From an uncultured Synechococcus sp. (lineage in GTDB: Bacteria > Cyanobacteriota > Cyanobacteriia > PCC-6307 > Cyanobiaceae), in assembly GCA_913057985.1 (NCBI GenBank), contig CAJXPL010000004.1, positions 1 to 64,000 on the forward strand: 64,000 nt of DNA, written 5' to 3'. The notes under the pieces were generated by a model, which saw nothing but the letters and a program-made list of their open reading frames with translations, did no database searches and was not told where the DNA came from. The translations under genes and the position numbers were made by a program. Below, piece after piece: positions 60,785 through 64,000 of the stretch. The first letter of the stretch is position 1. The number at the start of each line of letters is the position of its first letter.

Positions 60785-63559
60785 ATGAACCAATCGACAC
60801 CGGCCACGCCCCGATCCGAGCCCGATGTCGATCGCAGTGCTCCACTGAATCCCTTAGAAATCTTCCCCTTCTCTCTGGATGATTTTCAGCTGGAGGCCAT
60901 GGATGCCCTCAACCAGGGACATTCGGTCGTGGTCAGTGCCCCCACAGGATCCGGCAAAACCCTGATCGGTGAATACGCCATTCATCGCGCCCTGGCCCAC
61001 GGCCAGAAGGTCTTCTACACCACACCTCTGAAGGCTCTCTCCAATCAGAAACTGCGCGATTTCCGCGATCAGTTCGGTGCGGAGAACGTGGGTTTGATGA
61101 CCGGTGACCTCAGCGTGAATCGCGAGGCCTCCATCGTGGTGATGACCACGGAGATCTTCCGCAACATGCTCTACGCCGAGGCGGATGAGCATGACGATCC
61201 TCTGGCTGATGTGGAAGCGGTGGTGCTCGATGAGTGCCACTACATGAACGATTCCCAGCGCGGCACGGTCTGGGAGGAGTCGATCATTCACTGCCCACCC
61301 ACGGTGCAGCTGGTGGCGCTCTCCGCGACCGTGGCCAATGCCGGGCAGCTGACCGACTGGATCGAGAAGGTTCATGGTCCGACCACGTTGGTGATGAGTG
61401 ACCACCGGCCGGTGCCGCTGCAGTTCAGCTTCTGCAGTGCCAAGGGGTTGCATCCACTGCTGAACGAAGCCGGTACGGGTCTTCATCCCAACTGCAAGGT
61501 TTGGCGCGCGCCCAAGGGGCACAAGCGCAAAGGGCGTTCCCAGAGGCCGCCGCAACCCGAGCCACCACCGATCAGCTTTGTTGTGGCTCAGATGGCGGAG
61601 CGGCAGATGCTCCCGGCCATCTATTTCATCTTCAGCCGGCGCGGTTGTGACAAGGCGGTGCGGGACCTGGGGGTGCAGTGCCTGGTGACCCAGGAGGAGC
61701 AGGCGCGGATCAAGGAGCGCCTAACCGCCTACAGCCACGACAACCCCGAGGCCGTTCGGGATGGAATTCACGCTGATGCGCTGCTGCGGGGCATCGCTGC
61801 CCACCACGCCGGTGTTTTGCCCGCCTGGAAGGAGTTGATCGAAGAGCTTTTCCAGCAGGGGTTGGTGAAGGTGGTTTTCGCCACGGAGACTTTGGCAGCG
61901 GGCATCAACATGCCGGCTCGCAGCACGGTGATTGCGGCCCTCTCCAAGCGCACCGAGCGGGGGCATCGCCCGCTGATGGGCAGTGAGTTCCTCCAGATGG
62001 CCGGCCGGGCCGGCCGGCGGGGCCTCGACTCTCAGGGCTACGTCGTGACGGTGCAAAGCCGGTTCGAAGGTGTGCGTGAGGCAGGTCAGCTGGCGACAAG
62101 TCCCGCCGACCCCCTGGTGAGCCAGTTCACCCCCAGCTACGGCATGGTTCTCAACCTGCTGCAGCGCCACGATCTGGCCAAGGCCAGGGAGCTGGTGGAG
62201 CGCAGTTTTGGCCGCTACCTGGCGGGGCTGGACCTCGTGGAGGACGAGGAGAACCTGTCCCAGTTGCGGTTGCAACTCAGCCAGCTGGAGGGTGTCGCCG
62301 GCGACATCCCCTGGGAAGACTTTGAGGACTACGAAAAAATGCGTGGCCGGCTCCGCGAAGAGCGGCGCTTGCTCCGCATCCTTCAGCAGCAGGCCGAGGA
62401 GACGCTGGCCAATGAGCTGACGATGGCCCTGCAGTTCGCCAGCACCGGCACCCTGGTCAGCCTCAAATCGCCGCAGCTGCGGGGGCGCGTTGCGCCTGCG
62501 GTGCTCGTCGAGAAGGTGAAGGGGCCCGGTCAGTTCCCGCTGCTGCTCTGCTTGACCGATGAAAACGTCTGGATCCTGTTGCCCTGTCAGGCGGTGGTGA
62601 GCATCCATGCGGAGCTCAGTTGCCTGCAGGTGGATGGGCTGGAGGTCCCGGAGCTGTCCCGCTCGGGTGAGTTGCGCCATGGCGATCAGGCCAGTGGTGG
62701 TTTGGCGTTAGCCGTGGCCCACATGGCCCGGCGCCACGACATGACCACCCCGCAATACGACCTGGCCGGAGAGGTGTTGACCCAGGCCCGGCTGGTGCGG
62801 GATCTCGAGCAGGAGCAGGAGCAGCATCCGGCCCATCGCTGGGGAGATCGCAAACAGCTGAAGAAGCACCGCCGGCGCATGGAAGATCTGGAGCTGGAGA
62901 TCGCTGAACGACAGCAGCTGTTGCATCAGCGAGCCAACCGCCACTGGGAGACCTTCCTGGCCTTGATGGAGATCCTGCAGCACTTCGGATGCCTCGATGA
63001 GCTGGATCCCACGGAGATCGGTCGCACCGTTGCTGCCTTGCGGGGCGACAACGAACTCTGGCTGGGGCTGGCGCTGATGAGTGGCCATCTCGATGACCTC
63101 TCTCCCCCAGACCTTGCAGCGGTGTTCGAGGCAATCAGCACCGAGGTCAACCGCCCCGACCTGTGGAGTGGCTTCCCTCCCCCTGCAGCGGCCGAAGAAG
63201 CCCTGCAGGACCTTTCGGGTCTGCGTCGCGAACTGCTGCGGGCCCAGGAACGCGCCGGTGTGGTGGTGCCGGCCTGGTGGGAACCCGAGCTCATCGGTCT
63301 TGTGGATGCCTGGGCGCGGGGAACCTCCTGGAGCGATCTGATCGCCAATACCTCGCTGGATGAGGGCGATGTGGTGCGCATCATGCGCCGCACCGTGGAC
63401 CTTCTGGCCCAGGTGCCTTACTGCGAAGCGATCAGCGAGCAACTGCGCAGCCATGCCCGTCAGGCTCTGAAAGCGATCAACCGCTTCCCCGTGGCCGAGG
63501 CCGAGGATCTGGTGCGGGCCTCCGCTGCGCTCAACCCGGCAACGGAGCGGGCCGCCTGA
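60785..63559 (+). CDS. Ski2/Mtr4-like DExH RNA helicase
   Basis: This 924-residue helicase is of the cyanobacterial and plant ISE2 type. Motif I is APTGSGKT at 52-59, motif Ia TPLKALSNQKL, and motif II DECH at 149-152. VALSATVANA is motif III, and ETLAAGINMPARSTVI with QMAGRAGRRGLDSQGYV are motifs V and VI. The C-terminal 450 residues contain a helical arch-like segment and the DSHCT-type domain. It probably unwinds structured RNA for decay or ribosome assembly. Confidence 0.93.
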   Translation: MNQSTPATPRSEPDVDRSAPLNPLEIFPFSLDDFQLEAMDALNQGHSVVVSAPTGSGKTLIGEYAIHRALAHGQKVFYTTPLKALSNQKLRDFRDQFGAENVGLMTGDLSVNREASIVVMTTEIFRNMLYAEADEHDDPLADVEAVVLDECHYMNDSQRGTVWEESIIHCPPTVQLVALSATVANAGQLTDWIEKVHGPTTLVMSDHRPVPLQFSFCSAKGLHPLLNEAGTGLHPNCKVWRAPKGHKRKGRSQRPPQPEPPPISFVVAQMAERQMLPAIYFIFSRRGCDKAVRDLGVQCLVTQEEQARIKERLTAYSHDNPEAVRDGIHADALLRGIAAHHAGVLPAWKELIEELFQQGLVKVVFATETLAAGINMPARSTVIAALSKRTERGHRPLMGSEFLQMAGRAGRRGLDSQGYVVTVQSRFEGVREAGQLATSPADPLVSQFTPSYGMVLNLLQRHDLAKARELVERSFGRYLAGLDLVEDEENLSQLRLQLSQLEGVAGDIPWEDFEDYEKMRGRLREERRLLRILQQQAEETLANELTMALQFASTGTLVSLKSPQLRGRVAPAVLVEKVKGPGQFPLLLCLTDENVWILLPCQAVVSIHAELSCLQVDGLEVPELSRSGELRHGDQASGGLALAVAHMARRHDMTTPQYDLAGEVLTQARLVRDLEQEQEQHPAHRWGDRKQLKKHRRRMEDLELEIAERQQLLHQRANRHWETFLALMEILQHFGCLDELDPTEIGRTVAALRGDNELWLGLALMSGHLDDLSPPDLAAVFEAISTEVNRPDLWSGFPPPAAAEEALQDLSGLRRELLRAQERAGVVVPAWWEPELIGLVDAWARGTSWSDLIANTSLDEGDVVRIMRRTVDLLAQVPYCEAISEQLRSHARQALKAINRFPVAEAEDLVRASAALNPATERAA

Positions 63560-63561
63560 GT

Positions 63562-64000
63562 TCAGGCGTCCGGAGCGGCCATGGCGCCGGTATTCACCTG
63601 CTGATCAAAGTCGGCTTCGCTGATGTGGCCGAGCTCCAGGGCCGCCTGCTTCAGCGTCAACCCCTGATGGTGGGCATGCTGAGCGATGGCACTGGCCTTC
63701 TCGTAACCAATGCTGGGGGTCAAGGCGGTGACCAGCATCAAGGAGCGATCCACGAACCGCTGAATCTGCTCCCGATCCGGCTCCAAACCCTCCACCAGGT
63801 TCTGTCGGAAGCTGGTCATGGCGTCCTTGAGCATGCGGATCGACTGCAGCAGGTTGAAGCCGATCAAGGGCTTGTAGACATTCATCTGCAGATGGCCGCC
63901 TGCGCCAGCGGCTGCCACGGCGCCATCGAGACCGATCACCTGGGTGCAGACCATGGCCATGGCTTCGCACTGGGTGGGATTGATTTTTCCCGGCATGATC
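63562..64000 (-). CDS. fumC: Class II fumarase, C-terminal part
   Basis: Only the last about 145 residues are in the window; the gene continues beyond base 64000. MPGKINPTQCEAMAMVCTQV is the family signature (GSSxMPGKxNP). LQMNVYKPLIGFNLLQSIRM and LTPSIGYEKASAIAQHAHHQ follow. Fumarase hydrates fumarate to malate, one step after succinate dehydrogenase. It is convergent with the helicase gene, two bases apart. Confidence 0.93.
   Translation of the reverse strand, partial: IMPGKINPTQCEAMAMVCTQVIGLDGAVAAAGAGGHLQMNVYKPLIGFNLLQSIRMLKDAMTSFRQNLVEGLEPDREQIQRFVDRSLMLVTALTPSIGYEKASAIAQHAHHQGLTLKQAALELGHISEADFDQQVNTGAMAAPDA

Overview
The window looks like a chromosomal segment of a marine picocyanobacterium, most likely Synechococcus. 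The evidence is a split rpoC (rpoC1 plus rpoC2), a high-light-inducible protein gene wedged behind rpoC2, ycf35, DUF3493 and DUF2997 genes, a biotin operon with a BioK-type hydrolase, the cyanobacterial GRRM peptide-maturation system, and dense high-GC coding with many 1-4 base gene overlaps. No rRNA operon, CRISPR array or intact insertion sequence was seen.

Region 1 (1 to about 7650) is a decayed genomic island. It holds the C-terminal part of an SNF2-type helicase with a DUF3883 tail, broken by three one-base frameshifts. It also holds a DUF1156-family adenine methyltransferase broken by an in-frame TAA and fused at its end to a phage Gp157 fragment. Between them lie an intact VapC/AbrB toxin-antitoxin pair and an intact FitB-like toxin with only a stump of its antitoxin. 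A DUF2493 (YspA-like) phage-type gene and about 750 bases of gene-less DNA follow. The right edge is the 3' part of a tRNA-Gly(UCC) gene, as expected of an attachment site.

Region 2 (7.65 to 19.4 kb) is core metabolism: glgX, a degenerate metallo-beta-lactamase-fold protein, HU, gluQ, an SPFH protein and a succinate dehydrogenase operon (sdhC-sdhA-sdhB plus a 58-residue membrane protein). It also has an unusual two-gene unit: a pentameric ligand-gated ion channel homologue overlapping a membrane-anchored solute-binding-like protein. A tRNA-Thr(CGU) closes it.

Region 3 (19.5 to 26.9 kb) is the rimP-nusA-ylxR-infB operon followed by a low-complexity-tail membrane protein whose end overlaps a convergent DUF3493 gene by about 200 bases. 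Region 4 (26.96 to 29.92 kb) is a GRRM locus: periplasmic orphan binding protein, Gly-rich precursor GrrA, radical SAM/SPASM maturase GrrM, and a frameshifted exported protein coupled to grrM.

Region 5 (30 to 51.9 kb) contains htrA, rpiA, hisD, rpsT, tatD, rpoB-rpoC1-rpoC2-hli-rlmN, a sodium/solute symporter, a HEAT-repeat protein, DUF2997-ycf35-ferredoxin-aldo/keto reductase, rsmG, a J-domain protein and DUF3143. Region 6 (51.9 to 57.9 kb) is biotin synthesis (bioF-bioK-bioC-bioD, bioA) and a BASS-family transporter. Region 7 (57.9 to 60.6 kb) is an accessory stretch of very small genes, palindromes and a decayed gene. The window ends with a Ski2-like helicase and the C-terminal part of fumarase.
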